Source: Zarea fungicola
Lineage: Eukaryota; Ascomycota; Sordariomycetes; Hypocreales; Cordycipitaceae
Assembly (NCBI GenBank): GCA_900169235.1
Contig: FWCC01000094.1
Coordinates: 1-64,000 of the forward strand
Length of the DNA: 64,000 nt
Reading direction: 5' to 3'
The translations under genes and the position numbers were made by a program. Below the pieces are notes generated by a model. The model did no database searches and was not told the origin of the DNA. It worked only from the letters and a program-made list of their open reading frames with translations. Shown here piece by piece: positions 23,848 to 35,028 of this stretch. Positions within the stretch are counted from its first letter, which is position 1. Each line of letters starts with the position of its first letter.

Positions 23848-26800
23848 TTGGTGAGAATATCCGGCAGCAGTCTGAAGGATCCCTGGGTGAAGTGGCGTAT
23901 TCCTTTTACGAGGGCCACTCTCTTACATGTCGCAGTTGAGCATGTGCTGACTCTCGCCTGCAACAGACTCCTCATTACGACGACGTCCGCGAAACTTCCG
24001 ACCTCCAGCCCTCCACGTGCGTTGGCGCTGGAAGGTTCTGGTTCTGAACACCCGCACAGGCAAGAACAGCCACCAAAGTCCCCAGCCCTGTCTACAACCT
24101 CAACTGCCGACGGAGACGACGACGCAGACATTGACTCTTCGCCTCCGGCCCCGGCACTACCAGCGCCAAAGTTACCTGAGCGAGTCTCCGCGCTCCTACG
24201 ATCGCCAAGCCAAGGATCCAACGAGCAATTCGAGACGGCCAGCTGGGGCTCTCCGTACCCACCGTCCGATCGCAACTTGCGCCGTCAGAGTTTTAGCAGC
24301 GACCTATCGGAAGACTCGCCAATCCACCACCTGGATATCAACACGCCATTCCTACGTCCTATTCCCCAACTACCACAGCCTGAGAGGGAGATCCGTGAGC
24401 CTTTGAGCGCTGCCGCAGCCGTTCTCGCCAACCGAGTAAGGCGCAGCAACAGAGGCCTCACCGAGGACTGGATCCGCGCACATACTGCTGCTGGAGAGGG
24501 AAACATTGAACCTCGCCTTTGGCTCAGTGACGGAAGTGAGAGCGAGCACTCTTCACTGAGCGGCTCCGAATTAGCCTGGCTAGGCGAACTTACACCTAGA
24601 GCTATCAAGGCTGCACGAGCTGCGAGGACTGCGCCCAGCAAACAGACCCGGCACCCCCGTGGGAGTGATAGCATTGAAACTTTGAAACCTTTTGAAGCCT
24701 CCGTACTCAAGCTGGGTAACTCAACGAGCATGTCTACCACAGAACCAGAGACTCTACTAGAGCCTATCTCGAAGGTCCGTCCCCAACCTGACGAGCCTGA
24801 AAGCAAGTCCGCTGCGGAAAGGCGCAATGGGTCACTAGCAGAACATGTAACTGAGACCGCATCACCACAATCTGGTGAACTAGAAGAGGTATCAGCTGAG
24901 GAACTTGCCAAACAAGCTGGCGGCGCTCTAGCATCTATGCCGTCAACGCCAAGACGACCCAGGGAAAAGCCCTTGCCCAGGGAGCCCCCAGTTACACCTC
25001 GAATCAAAAAGAAGGTTCCATGGAAAGGGAAGAATATCATGATTTCGGTACCTCGCGACGACGACCGGGGTCAGCCAGGCAAAACACCAATCCCTCTACG
25101 CCCGCATGAGATTGAGCGCATGTTCCATTCGTGGAAAGAGCTGGGATATACTGTCGACGGCTTTGACTTGATCGTCGAAGACTACCAACCCCCGGGCACA
25201 GACGACGCGCAGAGCCGTGACTGCTGGCCCGACGATAGCGACTTGATCAAGGAGCGATCAACAGGCAATTATCAAGTCGTTTTACCAGACTTGAATGCAT
25301 GGCAGAATTACGTACAGGAGCTTCAAGAAGCCAAGCTCAGAGCGCTTGGTGTTTCTGATGCTACCGAGGAACCACCCGCTCCATCAGTCTCTCCCCCGCT
25401 CACTATTCCTTCGCGGCAGGCTTCAGCCCAATACCCTCCTCTGCCCTTCTCCCCTCCTATCCCGACCTCATCTGCATCCAGCAACCCCGGCTTTAACTTC
25501 CACTCACAGCTACTCTCTGGCACTACAACAACGACGCAAAGCCCTGGAATTGCTTCTCCTGTCCCCTTTGGACACATACAGGGCAAATTCAACCCTCGTC
25601 AATCAATATCGCTTCCAACAGGCAGCTCACCATTTCAGCTAGCACATGTACAAGGATGGCAAAACCAAGCTGGTATCTTGCAAAGCCTTGCTCGTATAGA
25701 CTCACCGCTCCTCAACCTCAATGGCATTATTTCGCCACAGTCTCCGTACGATATGGAGGGATTTCCCATATCTGGGAGCCCTGGGCCCAACTTGCACCAA
25801 AGACACCAGTCGTTGCAATACTTCCCACAACACGTGGCCAGAGCATCGCCTCACCTGCAACAAGTACGTGAGGACGAAGAAGAAGACCCCGAAAATTTTG
25901 ATAAGAGTCCTTCCAAAACCCCTGAGCCGACCAAACCACTGCAGCTTGCTATGCAAGCTGAAATGGATGAGGCAGAATATCACCTAGAGGAGCAATTGCG
26001 CAATCAGCTTGAGCATGAAGACTATAACCCAGAATCCCAAGGTGACTCTTCCACGCACCATGAGACTCTTGCTTCTGTTCATGACCGCCAAGCGTCTGGT
26101 AATCTAGCCATTTCAGAGCATTTTGCGAACGATCAGGCCAAACCCGTCGTTCTGCACCACCCACGACCACACAGCCGCGGTCAATCAATCACTCAGAACT
26201 TCTTCCGTGACCACGATGTCCAAGCCAATGGCTCCAAATTTGACCGACTTAATGGTATTCCTGAGTCTAGTAAGCCAGAAGGCGAGGACTCGTACGAAAT
26301 TGAGACAAACCCTAGCGACCTTGGAACACCAGTGCAAAGCTTTGATTTCCCTGCCGTTCTCGGCCAGCATCAGAAGACCTTATCGAGTGCAAGCAATCCA
26401 TGGAACAATGCTGGTGAATCTCGCGAGATGCCTGGCCATGAGCGAAAACCGTCGACATCGAAACTCAATGTCAAGGCGCCCGAGTTCAAATTTAACCCGA
26501 CAAGTAGTTTTACTCCTGGCCTGTTCAACGTCGCGACCGCGTCCACCTTCCAACCCGGTGCACCAAGCTTCCAACCTACTGTATTTCAAGCTGGTGTTGA
26601 CAATTACGTTGAACCAAGCACTCAAGTGGCTCAATTTGGCGACAGCTCTTTCGGCTTGAGCGCTGCATCGCCCTCGTTTACACCGAGTCAGAGCGAATTC
26701 AGCTTTTCCAGCTCAGGTCCCCAATTCAGACCCGACGCGCCGTCCTTCACACCGTTCCAATCTCTTCCCAACTCACTTTCCAACCCTATCAAGAGCCACA

Positions 26801-29800
26801 ATGGTCGCACAGATTCCATCTTTGGAAACATTGACATTGATATGAGTGCAATGGTTCGCCCCAACCGCAATTCCAAAGCCATTCCTATTATTCCACCTTC
26901 TAATATATCATCCTCTGTGCTGCCTCTGGCGAATATCTCCGAAGACCTAGATGGCCATGACCAAGATGCCGATGGCCGCTTGACACAAGATGAATCAAGA
27001 GTCAAACGTGCTAGAAGCCTTGCGCCTGAAGGCCAGGAGGTTGCTTCATTTGCCCAGATGCCTCTTGACAGTATTATGGAGAATGGTAGCGACAATGCGC
27101 TGTTCATTGACACCTTGGTGCCCTCGGCAGGTGCAGGGGATATAACTGGACCCAATATTGCTGTTCCTTCAGAAACATCTCCGCCTGTTCAGAACAATGA
27201 GTGGCAGCCGCTGCAAACTGCCAAGGATGCCGTTATCAACAGCCACAAGGTGCAGCATTCTGCGGAATTGAAGGCGAAGAGACAGGCTCATAAAAGGAAC
27301 TCTCTTTCTGCAACAGCCATTCCATTCTCACCCGGGGCGGTTTCTTACGGGGAAGAGTCGCCTGCAACGTTTACACGCGCCGAGCCAAGCCCGGTTAAGA
27401 GAGCACAATCCGGCCCCCTTCTCGAGAGAAAGGAAATCTCGCCCAAGATCTTCGACGAAACTCAGCTCTCCTCACCTCCGCTCCCTACCAAACCAAAGGG
27501 CCTTGCAGCTTCTCGCTTCGCCAAGCTCGAACCGCAGCCGGAGCCAGAGCCTCAGGATGTCACTGTCGAGAACGATGCCACGAAGGTTTTGCCATCAATT
27601 GAAACACAGAATACCGTTGTGGATATCGGCGACGAGCCAACGAGGACGGAGGAGCCAACTTTCGAGGAGATTGATGCTGTTATGCAGGAATTGGTTAACG
27701 ATCCTAGCATGGGTGTGAAGAAGGCACTAGAGCAGTCCAAGTGGAATCAACCTACTTCGGTCATGAGTCGGCAACCATCTTACCAACTTCGAGCGGCGGC
27801 GCATGAATTTGTTCCTCTCTCCAACCAGGCAGTCCCTGGGTATCCGCAAGATCCTGAGCGAATTGATGCCGCCTTGGCAAGCATTGAACTAGAAGACCCC
27901 TTCATTGATCCGCCTTCAAGAGACACCAATTTTACCAACGAACGGGATGCAGAGCTTGCAACTGAGCCCGCCAGTGACTGGGAAGGCGCATTCTCTGACG
28001 ATGAGCATTCTAAGCTAGAGAATCGGACCCAGTTTTTCGACGGTAGAGTCAATGAGGTCGTTGGCAACTTATTAGCATCTCGCTTGGAGCCTATGGAGAA
28101 GACTCTTCTCGCCATACAAAATGCTCTTGGTTCAAAGAGTCGTCGCACGGCATCGTCTCGCCGCGACATGAGAAGCACAACTGGGGAGAACCAGGAGAGT
28201 GATGCCGATGATGAGGATGATGAGTTGGCTCTGAAACGCTCTACAAGCCCTCGTAGAGACCGCCGCCTGGATCAAATCCGCGTTGTGATTGCTGACGCTT
28301 TGGCCACCCAGTATAATAACCCTGTTCATATGGAGGCAGCATCGGTTGAAAACAAATCTGTGCTAGCAGCCTTGGAGGAAATGAAGAATTATATGAATAA
28401 CCTCAAGTACACTCCTAATATTGAGCATGCATTGCATGATGGGCAGGCAACTGAAGATATGCAGCCACAGACTTCCAAATCTGACGACGTCATTCTCGCC
28501 AAACTGGATGAGCTGCAGATAAAGTACATCGATCTCGAACAGCGACTACAGTTAGAGCAGGGCAAGGTTGAAAAGGAAGTCCATGAGCGTCGCGCCGCCG
28601 AGGATGCTTCGGCTGAACTTGATCGTAAGCTTCGCGCCGCCGAGACACGCGTCGAGGTTCAAATCATCAACAAAAGCGTGTACGACCAACGTGTCGGAGA
28701 TCTTGAAGAGCGCCTCAGATTACAAGAAGAGAAGACTGAGGAAGAGCTCAAACAGCGCCGCATTCTGGAGGACAAACTTTGCGACGTTCAGCGTCAGCTG
28801 AAACATGCATCAGAAGAAGAAACCCGTCTCACTGAGACCCTGGAAGAGCGTGATCGCAGAGTCAAGGAGCTTGAGCAGCTTAGTGGCAAGAAGGCTATGC
28901 GCATGACACTTCTCGAGGCGGCTTCCAATAATGCCAGTCAAGCACAGAGCGAAATGACGAACAAACTGAACGCCTTGGAAGGTGATCTGCGTGAAGTCCG
29001 GCAAGACAATAACCACTGGCGTGTTGAGGCCGAGCGGGCTGATGAGAACGCTCGTCGCAACGCTGGTGAACTTGCTGTTGCCCGCGATGAGAGCAAGACT
29101 CTGCAGAACACCCTCCATACCCTCACTGCCCAATTGCAAGAGAATGAACGTCTTCGCGAGACTTGGCGAGGCAAATTTATGTCCCTTCAAGAGGATATGG
29201 CCAATGCTGCGCGTGAAGTTGCTGAAGAGAGCGCCAGACGAATCAAGAAGGATCAAGCGATGCTTGCACGCCAAGACGTCCTTGACGCGCGGCTTCAAGC
29301 TGAAGCTAAGACACGTGAACGCCTTGAAGTTGAGATGGAACGTCTTCAAACCAATGAGAGGTCTGGTATGCGCGCTATTAATGAATGCACGCGCTTGGAA
29401 GGTATTCTCACGGAACTTCGCATGGAGAAGGATCAGCTGCAGCGAACCGCTTCCAGATACCAACGGGAGTTTGAGGAAGCAAGAGAGTCGGGGGCTAGTG
29501 AGGTGAAGCGAACCAGAATATCCATGCAGATGGAGATCGACGGCGCCAATCACCAAGTTAATGTTGTTCGCCAAGAGCTTGAAGACCAAATCACAAAGCT
29601 ACGAGCTGAGATTGACAACATCAAACTGGAAGCCGATACAGCGAAGGAGCGCAACGAGATGTTAATGGAAGAGGAGCATGCCAACAAGGCTAAGCGTTTG
29701 GAAGAACTTGTGCACAAACACCAAAATGAAATTGAAGACATGCAGACGCGCCACAATCGTCAAGTCTATAATGCTGCCGAAGACCATCAGAGATCTGAGG

Positions 29801-30837
29801 AGGCCCTTCTCGAACGTCTTAGCTTGTCTTCTTCCAAGATTGAACACTTGCAAGATCGTATCCTGCACCTTGAAGACAAGCTTGAAGTGTCTAAGCAAGC
29901 CGCCTCCACCACTGTTCCGATTGCCAAGGCATCTGGTGTTAATCCTGGCCCTGCCTCTGTCCCGACTACTGCTCGAGCAGTTGCTTCAGAGCTTCCCGAG
30001 AAGATCTCACCTCAGGCGCTCCGTGAATCCATCATGGTCCTCCAAGACCAGCTCCAGGCTCGTGAGCAGCGGATCGAAGAGCTTGAACAGAACGTTGCCA
30101 AGCTGGACCCCGAAGCACCTTTGAAAATTTCAAAGCGCGATGATGAAATCACATGGCTTCGTGAGCTTCTTGCCGTGAGACATGGTGATCTTCATGATAT
30201 CATCGCTGCCTTGTCTGTTGAATCGTTCGACCGAGAGCGAGTCAAGGATGCTGCGATCAGGCTCAAGGCAAATTTGCAGATGGAAGAGCAGGAACGCGAG
30301 CGAGCCGTGAATGGTGGCTCAGCCATTACTTTGCCTAACATTGCTCAGAGCATCCAGGCAGCTACGCCTCGTGTCGCTCAAACCATTGGTTCCAGCCTCA
30401 ATGCGTTTGATCGATGGAGAAAATCCAGCCAACCCTCGTTCCTCTCCGGCGTGCTGAACTCGCCTATTTCTGGTGCAGCTATTACGCCTTCCCGAACCAG
30501 GGCTCCCAGTGGCCAGAAATCAAACCTTCTCAGCGGATTGCTGACTCCGCCAGCATCTGCCCTCCGCCAAACGCCAGCGTCGGATAACAAGCCTCAGCCG
30601 ACAGCCTTTGCAAGCACTGGACGCCGATTCGCCTCGCACGGTAGTTCTCATGCCCGTCCAAGCGGAAAATCAGGGTCATCGACCCCTATCGAAGATGAAT
30701 CGGCCGAAGATGCCACGCCAACAAGACGCCACGAACAGCCAGCAGACCCTATTACACCGCCAATGATGCGCCAGAGTGGCTATGATTCGGACGCTCAACC
30801 AGGCGACTTTGATGACCATGACTTTTTTGAGGATTGA
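23848..30837 (+). CDS. Giant coiled-coil protein (about 2300 aa)
   Basis: A single open frame of about 7 kb. Residues 1-1450 are Pro/Ser/Glu-rich and probably disordered, with islands of ordered-looking sequence: DWIRAHTAAGEG near 210, and a basic motif PRIKKKVPWKGKNIMIS near 384-400. The latter is followed by a compact domain (HEIERMFHSWKELGYTVDGFD) at about 420-500. Phe-rich FQP/FTP repeats occupy about 900-1020. From about 1550 to 2020 is a long heptad-rich coiled coil (LEERLRLQEEKTEEELKQRR, repeated RVKELEQL patterns), with a second short coil near 2060-2100 and a Ser/Pro-rich tail. This suggests a filamentous scaffold (spindle pole, septal or cortical), but I cannot name the family. The frame opens with no ATG: the first in-frame ATG is at 24730, after coding-like sequence, so the true start is on an upstream exon or reached by splicing near 23927-23967. 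Confidence 0.8.
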   Translation: MVRISGSSLKDPWVKWRIPFTRATLLHVAVEHVLTLACNRLLITTTSAKLPTSSPPRALALEGSGSEHPHRQEQPPKSPALSTTSTADGDDDADIDSSPPAPALPAPKLPERVSALLRSPSQGSNEQFETASWGSPYPPSDRNLRRQSFSSDLSEDSPIHHLDINTPFLRPIPQLPQPEREIREPLSAAAAVLANRVRRSNRGLTEDWIRAHTAAGEGNIEPRLWLSDGSESEHSSLSGSELAWLGELTPRAIKAARAARTAPSKQTRHPRGSDSIETLKPFEASVLKLGNSTSMSTTEPETLLEPISKVRPQPDEPESKSAAERRNGSLAEHVTETASPQSGELEEVSAEELAKQAGGALASMPSTPRRPREKPLPREPPVTPRIKKKVPWKGKNIMISVPRDDDRGQPGKTPIPLRPHEIERMFHSWKELGYTVDGFDLIVEDYQPPGTDDAQSRDCWPDDSDLIKERSTGNYQVVLPDLNAWQNYVQELQEAKLRALGVSDATEEPPAPSVSPPLTIPSRQASAQYPPLPFSPPIPTSSASSNPGFNFHSQLLSGTTTTTQSPGIASPVPFGHIQGKFNPRQSISLPTGSSPFQLAHVQGWQNQAGILQSLARIDSPLLNLNGIISPQSPYDMEGFPISGSPGPNLHQRHQSLQYFPQHVARASPHLQQVREDEEEDPENFDKSPSKTPEPTKPLQLAMQAEMDEAEYHLEEQLRNQLEHEDYNPESQGDSSTHHETLASVHDRQASGNLAISEHFANDQAKPVVLHHPRPHSRGQSITQNFFRDHDVQANGSKFDRLNGIPESSKPEGEDSYEIETNPSDLGTPVQSFDFPAVLGQHQKTLSSASNPWNNAGESREMPGHERKPSTSKLNVKAPEFKFNPTSSFTPGLFNVATASTFQPGAPSFQPTVFQAGVDNYVEPSTQVAQFGDSSFGLSAASPSFTPSQSEFSFSSSGPQFRPDAPSFTPFQSLPNSLSNPIKSHNGRTDSIFGNIDIDMSAMVRPNRNSKAIPIIPPSNISSSVLPLANISEDLDGHDQDADGRLTQDESRVKRARSLAPEGQEVASFAQMPLDSIMENGSDNALFIDTLVPSAGAGDITGPNIAVPSETSPPVQNNEWQPLQTAKDAVINSHKVQHSAELKAKRQAHKRNSLSATAIPFSPGAVSYGEESPATFTRAEPSPVKRAQSGPLLERKEISPKIFDETQLSSPPLPTKPKGLAASRFAKLEPQPEPEPQDVTVENDATKVLPSIETQNTVVDIGDEPTRTEEPTFEEIDAVMQELVNDPSMGVKKALEQSKWNQPTSVMSRQPSYQLRAAAHEFVPLSNQAVPGYPQDPERIDAALASIELEDPFIDPPSRDTNFTNERDAELATEPASDWEGAFSDDEHSKLENRTQFFDGRVNEVVGNLLASRLEPMEKTLLAIQNALGSKSRRTASSRRDMRSTTGENQESDADDEDDELALKRSTSPRRDRRLDQIRVVIADALATQYNNPVHMEAASVENKSVLAALEEMKNYMNNLKYTPNIEHALHDGQATEDMQPQTSKSDDVILAKLDELQIKYIDLEQRLQLEQGKVEKEVHERRAAEDASAELDRKLRAAETRVEVQIINKSVYDQRVGDLEERLRLQEEKTEEELKQRRILEDKLCDVQRQLKHASEEETRLTETLEERDRRVKELEQLSGKKAMRMTLLEAASNNASQAQSEMTNKLNALEGDLREVRQDNNHWRVEAERADENARRNAGELAVARDESKTLQNTLHTLTAQLQENERLRETWRGKFMSLQEDMANAAREVAEESARRIKKDQAMLARQDVLDARLQAEAKTRERLEVEMERLQTNERSGMRAINECTRLEGILTELRMEKDQLQRTASRYQREFEEARESGASEVKRTRISMQMEIDGANHQVNVVRQELEDQITKLRAEIDNIKLEADTAKERNEMLMEEEHANKAKRLEELVHKHQNEIEDMQTRHNRQVYNAAEDHQRSEEALLERLSLSSSKIEHLQDRILHLEDKLEVSKQAASTTVPIAKASGVNPGPASVPTTARAVASELPEKISPQALRESIMVLQDQLQAREQRIEELEQNVAKLDPEAPLKISKRDDEITWLRELLAVRHGDLHDIIAALSVESFDRERVKDAAIRLKANLQMEEQERERAVNGGSAITLPNIAQSIQAATPRVAQTIGSSLNAFDRWRKSSQPSFLSGVLNSPISGAAITPSRTRAPSGQKSNLLSGLLTPPASALRQTPASDNKPQPTAFASTGRRFASHGSSHARPSGKSGSSTPIEDESAEDATPTRRHEQPADPITPPMMRQSGYDSDAQPGDFDDHDFFED

Positions 30838-32342
30838 GCTGCAAGCATAACACGACAAACTGTCACTGAGAGCCATCACTCTATTTTTTCCCCTTTGTCA
30901 CAAGTGCATCATAATTAAAGATCAGGGTACAGGAGGAGGCTCAACAGGAACGGGATTGGGATCTTTGCTCCTTTCTTGGCTATACAAATGATCCAATCAG
31001 CTGTTTCTTGACAGCCGCAACTCATCACGCACCTGGAATGAAACCTGAGCAACACCAAGTGCGAAACAACCTAGAAAGATACCCCATGTTTGGATTCGTT
31101 AATAGCGACTGTACCTGTCTATTTTTTTTATATTTTTTTTTGTTTTCTTTTGTTCTTTTGATCAATACAACATCCTTGCCCTAAGCATCAGATTGTTAGC
31201 CCTCGTGGGAGAGACGGGTGGAGGAAGCGCCAATAGCGAAATGTTTTTCTGGTACCATTGGCAATTTTACTACTGTTTGAATTCTCGGTGGCTGCCCTTT
31301 GATTATTGATTTGTGCCCCTTACTTTCTCTTCTTTCCTTGCTCTTATTTACGCTTATTATATCTTCATACTTTCCATACTTTCCATATTTTCCCCTTTGT
31401 CGATCTCATCGCTGTGTCTGTGTAGTAGATACATTTATTTATAAGAGCGGAAAATAATTCTTCACTCATTTGTGTTTTAGACTGGAATTTTAGAATGGAA
31501 AACTACAGCCTCACAGTTATCTGCGCAACGGCTGTTCTGCTCAGGTATCGTTGCTTGTTGGACTCGGTTTGTTTCGAAGAGGCCAAACTCCATAGGTCAA
31601 TTATTGACCTAGTGAGAGGATCTTCGCCACAAACTCGATATATATTAGCTTTACCGATTTCATTTCTACTTGCTTAGTTGAAAGCTACTATAATCCATTG
31701 GATTACCTGAATCTCCAACTAACGCACCCGGTTGCCTGGGAGCTGTGAGAGCTCCTATGAGAGCAATTCCCAGAGTGTCTTTGTGTGTGGAGGAAATGGG
31801 ACGTAGTGCTTGTACTCACTACTACATACTCCTTCCAAATAGAGCAGTTTTCGCTGGCCTGCTCCGTGTGTGGTCCATTAAAAGCCGTTGCGCTGCCATA
31901 GTGGTGTCTTCGCCAGGTGCGTTACTTCGTCTATTCCAGCCGAGCGCCACGCTGTCCGATCACGATCACGCACTTAATTTTTGAGTGAGCCTGAGAGGCG
32001 TTGAGGGGCTATGCATGAGTGGCTTCTTAGAACTACTCTCAAAGTTCCAATCGTGGGTAAAATAAAGCTACTACTATGCTCTTAAAACACTCAACCCAGA
32101 GTTATTAGTTAGTGGTCATACTTTCAACATTCATAATATTCATAATAATTACGAAGGATTACAGTGACTTTATTATCATGAATATTTAAGTTGCTAATTG
32201 CTAGAGCTCACCTATGATTGACCACCGAGAAAAATATGCATTTAGGGTCTTTGACCGCGCCAACAGAGATCACGCACTTGGCATCTGTACTGTAGATATG
32301 ATATTGATGTTTATCCAAATAGGTGAAGCACAAAAAGAACCC
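30838..32342. other. Intergenic region between convergent genes
   Basis: This stretch lies downstream of the coiled-coil gene and of the minus-strand SRP receptor gene, so it should contain both 3' UTRs. T-rich tracts at about 31120-31160 and 31320-31400 suit 3'-end processing signals. No coding sequence is supported. Confidence 0.5.
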
Positions 32343-34400
32343 TTAGCTGGTGCTCAGTAGCTTTTCTACAGCCCATTTTACTGAAAAGTTGCGCAAATCT
32401 GAATAATGCTGGCCGACACCAACAAAGACGACGGGCACATTAGTAGCGTGCACAAGGCTGACAAGCGTGCCAACCATATCGCCAACAGTATCACACTTCG
32501 AGATGATAAAGCCATCGAGTTTTCGGACGGCACCAAAGGCAGCATTGAAGTTGCGTGCCTGAGCGACAGAGTCGGTGCCGACAAGGGCTTCGCCGACCAT
32601 GAGGATCTTGTCGGGCTGAGCAAATTTGGCAAACTTTTCTAGAGACGACATGAGGCGCTGGTCGTTGTGACGGCGCCCGGCCGTGTCGATGAGAACGACA
32701 TCGTAGCCCTCTTGTGCAGCATGGTTGACGGCTTCCTTGGCCACCGTCGCAGCATCCTTGCCGTAGCCCTTTTGGTAGAGCTCGACTTGGCCACCTTCCC
32801 GCGCTGTGAGCTCCTTCAGGTTGCGAACATGTACAGCGAGTTGCTCGACCGCGCCGGATCGGAACGTGTCGCCGGCGGCAATGAGGACTCTGTACTTGTT
32901 TTGCAAAAGGAAGAAGCAAATTTTAGAAAGGTTGGTTGACTTGCCGACACCATTCACTCCAACAATGGACATGACGAACGGGCGGCGCTTGTGTAGAGAT
33001 GTTACGGAGGGTGATGTGATGGAGTCAATGTCTCGTAGTAGGTCAAGAGATGATGTCGGGGTGAGCATTTTGGTTAGGGAAGCCTCCATGGCTATCTGGA
33101 TCCTGGTACTGATGCCTGTTGAATACGTGTTAGCGCAAAGATCTGGGTGTGTAGGCAGTATTCAAGAGCGGCGAGGCGTACCTTCAAAGGTTCCGGTCTT
33201 GGTGCCAACCAGCTCCTTTTCCACGCCTTCACAGAGGCGGATGGCTGCTTCTCTTGCTACGTTCTTGCGCAAAAGGTGTTCTTCCATTCCCTTCATTGCT
33301 TTATCAAGATCTTCCTTTGTCAGTGTCTTACCACCCACAACGTTGCGAAAAAGACCGCTAATGGCATTCACACCCGAGCCCAAGATACCAGACTTAGCGG
33401 CAGCTACCCGGGCAGCAGCCGTCTTTTTAGCTTCAGCAGATGCCAGTATATCATGGACCTCATCACCCAAGTCCCGGAGAACGAACTTGCCCCTAGTTGA
33501 CGTACCCCACGTGGAGGATTCGACAGATTCCAAAGCACTCGACTTGCCAACAGCGTCTTCATCTTTTACCGAGTAGTCGAGTTGTACATCGTCATCCTCG
33601 TCAGCAAATCCTTCCGCATCCCACTTTCTGCCCTTCTTGGTGCTTCCGCCTTTTTTTTGGCGAGTCGATTCGTCGCCGGAAGAGGGCCCAGAGTTGTTCT
33701 TGGCCTTTCTCGCGCGTCTGGACATTTTGGCCACCGGGCCAGCTTTGGCGACAACTACATTGCTGCTCGCAGGAGTAGAGGGGCGCGATACATTCGGCGT
33801 TCCAACTGGTGTTGAGTCGGTCGATAAGTCTTCTTTGCTAGCACCGTGCGAAACAGCACTGCCTCTGTAAGTCAACCCTGGCGCAGAGGTGGTGGCGGCT
33901 TCGTCGAGATTGTTGGGGGCCTCAGCCGTGCTAGACTTGTCGAGTTCTCGGAGTTGTTGATCAAAGTATTCGTCGAACCCATGGCATTCGACCAGAGTTG
34001 TATGTGGCTTCTTGAGTTGTTCCCCATAGAGGCTGACAAAAATGGTGCGAATGTTGTCGACCAGTTTATCAACCCAAGTCAAGTGTAGAAGGGACCGGTA
34101 AACAACCTAGACTGCTGTTAGCTTCTTCGAGATACCCAACCTGCGACAAAGGTTTTCCTGGCTTGCCACAAAGATAACTCCAAGCTCTTTTACCGTGGTC
34201 CACTTCAGCGTATGGTGGTCGGTATTGTATGCAGGATTGGTCGAGGCCGAATGAGAGCTTCCAGCTACATTTCCAGAGTGCTTCTCCTCGATAAAAGTAT
34301 CGGCGATGAAGTCATTGATCACCGAAGGGTTCACGGGAGCGTATGTGCGCGACCAGAGGACAACGCCTGAGGTGGTGATAATCTCAAAAGTATCCAACAT
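32343..34400 (-). CDS. SRP101: Signal recognition particle receptor alpha subunit
   Basis: GTPase that docks SRP-ribosome complexes at the ER membrane for co-translational targeting. My model has exons 34400-34167, 34106-33182 and 33115-32343, giving 643 aa. The N-terminal SRX longin-like domain (MLDTFEIITTSGVVLWSR at the start, then VVYRSLLHLTWVDKLVDNIR) binds the beta subunit. A charged linker with Lys-rich stretches spans about 150-300. The NG GTPase domain follows, with G1 GVNGVGKST at 439-447, DTAGRRHND at 530-538 and SKCD (TKxD equivalent) at 592-595; the insertion-box signature DTFRSGAVEQL is intact. Intron 2 (33116-33181) is a standard GT-AG intron with a GCTAAC branch point. Intron 1 (34107-34166) keeps the family reading IFV-VVYRS only if it begins with GC (GCAAGC) and ends with AG. 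It is divergently transcribed from the YIF1 homologue. Confidence 0.95.
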
Positions 34401-35028
34401 CGAGCCGAGTCAGGTGGGAGAAAGTAAATGAGGGGCAATACAAGTAATGCGTGGTGAACAAGTAAAAACGAATGAAAAGATGACAACAAGTGCAATAGTA
34501 CAATGTTCCTCGCAGAAGAATGTGTTTTCTTGCGAGGAAGAATATGTTTTCAGGTGACTCGGAACTGCAGGGCACTTTGTAAGAGTTGTGTGGCGACTTA
34601 AGAATTGCGAGAAGCTGGCGGCGGCGCTGTATACTGCACAGCGCAGGCCGGAGTACTCTCTGTGACCATCTCGTTATTGATTGACGTCTGGGGACAGGCT
34701 TTGCCCGTATCACGTGTAGCCCAGGTGTACCTACAAGGTAGGTAGTTGCTGGGTGTACTACCAAGGTACTAGTTACATACTTAAGGTACGGTAAGTTAGT
34801 AAGTTAGTACCTTCAAGGCAATAATAAGAACTACTTGCAGTCCCCACCAAATTCGTAGAGGGACGACACCAGCCAGCGAAGCTTCAGGTAGATACGTACG
34901 ACACGCGTCAGGAAAAAGTGGCCAGAGTAACAACCACGCCGTTCGCTTTCGGCCACGCTTACATTTCAGCTCATCACCCACCCTAAAAACTGCTCGCAGC
35001 TCGCAGCCTCAGACTGATCGAATTCAAA
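34401..35028. promoter_or_regulatory. Divergent promoter, SRP receptor alpha / YIF1, with TACCTA island
   Basis: A 628-bp region between two head-to-head genes that both serve the early secretory pathway. At about 34726-34815 it holds a dense run of TACCTAC, AAGGTAGG, GGTACT and AAGTTAG words. No TATA box is obvious on either side. Joint regulation is plausible from layout only. Confidence 0.5.
34726..34815. repeat. TACCTA/TAGGTA-rich island
   Basis: Contains TACCTACAAGGTAGGTAG, CTACCAAGGTACTAG, CTTAAGGTACGG and GTAAGTTAGTAAGTTAG in one 90-bp run within the divergent SRP receptor / YIF1 promoter. Confidence 0.65.
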
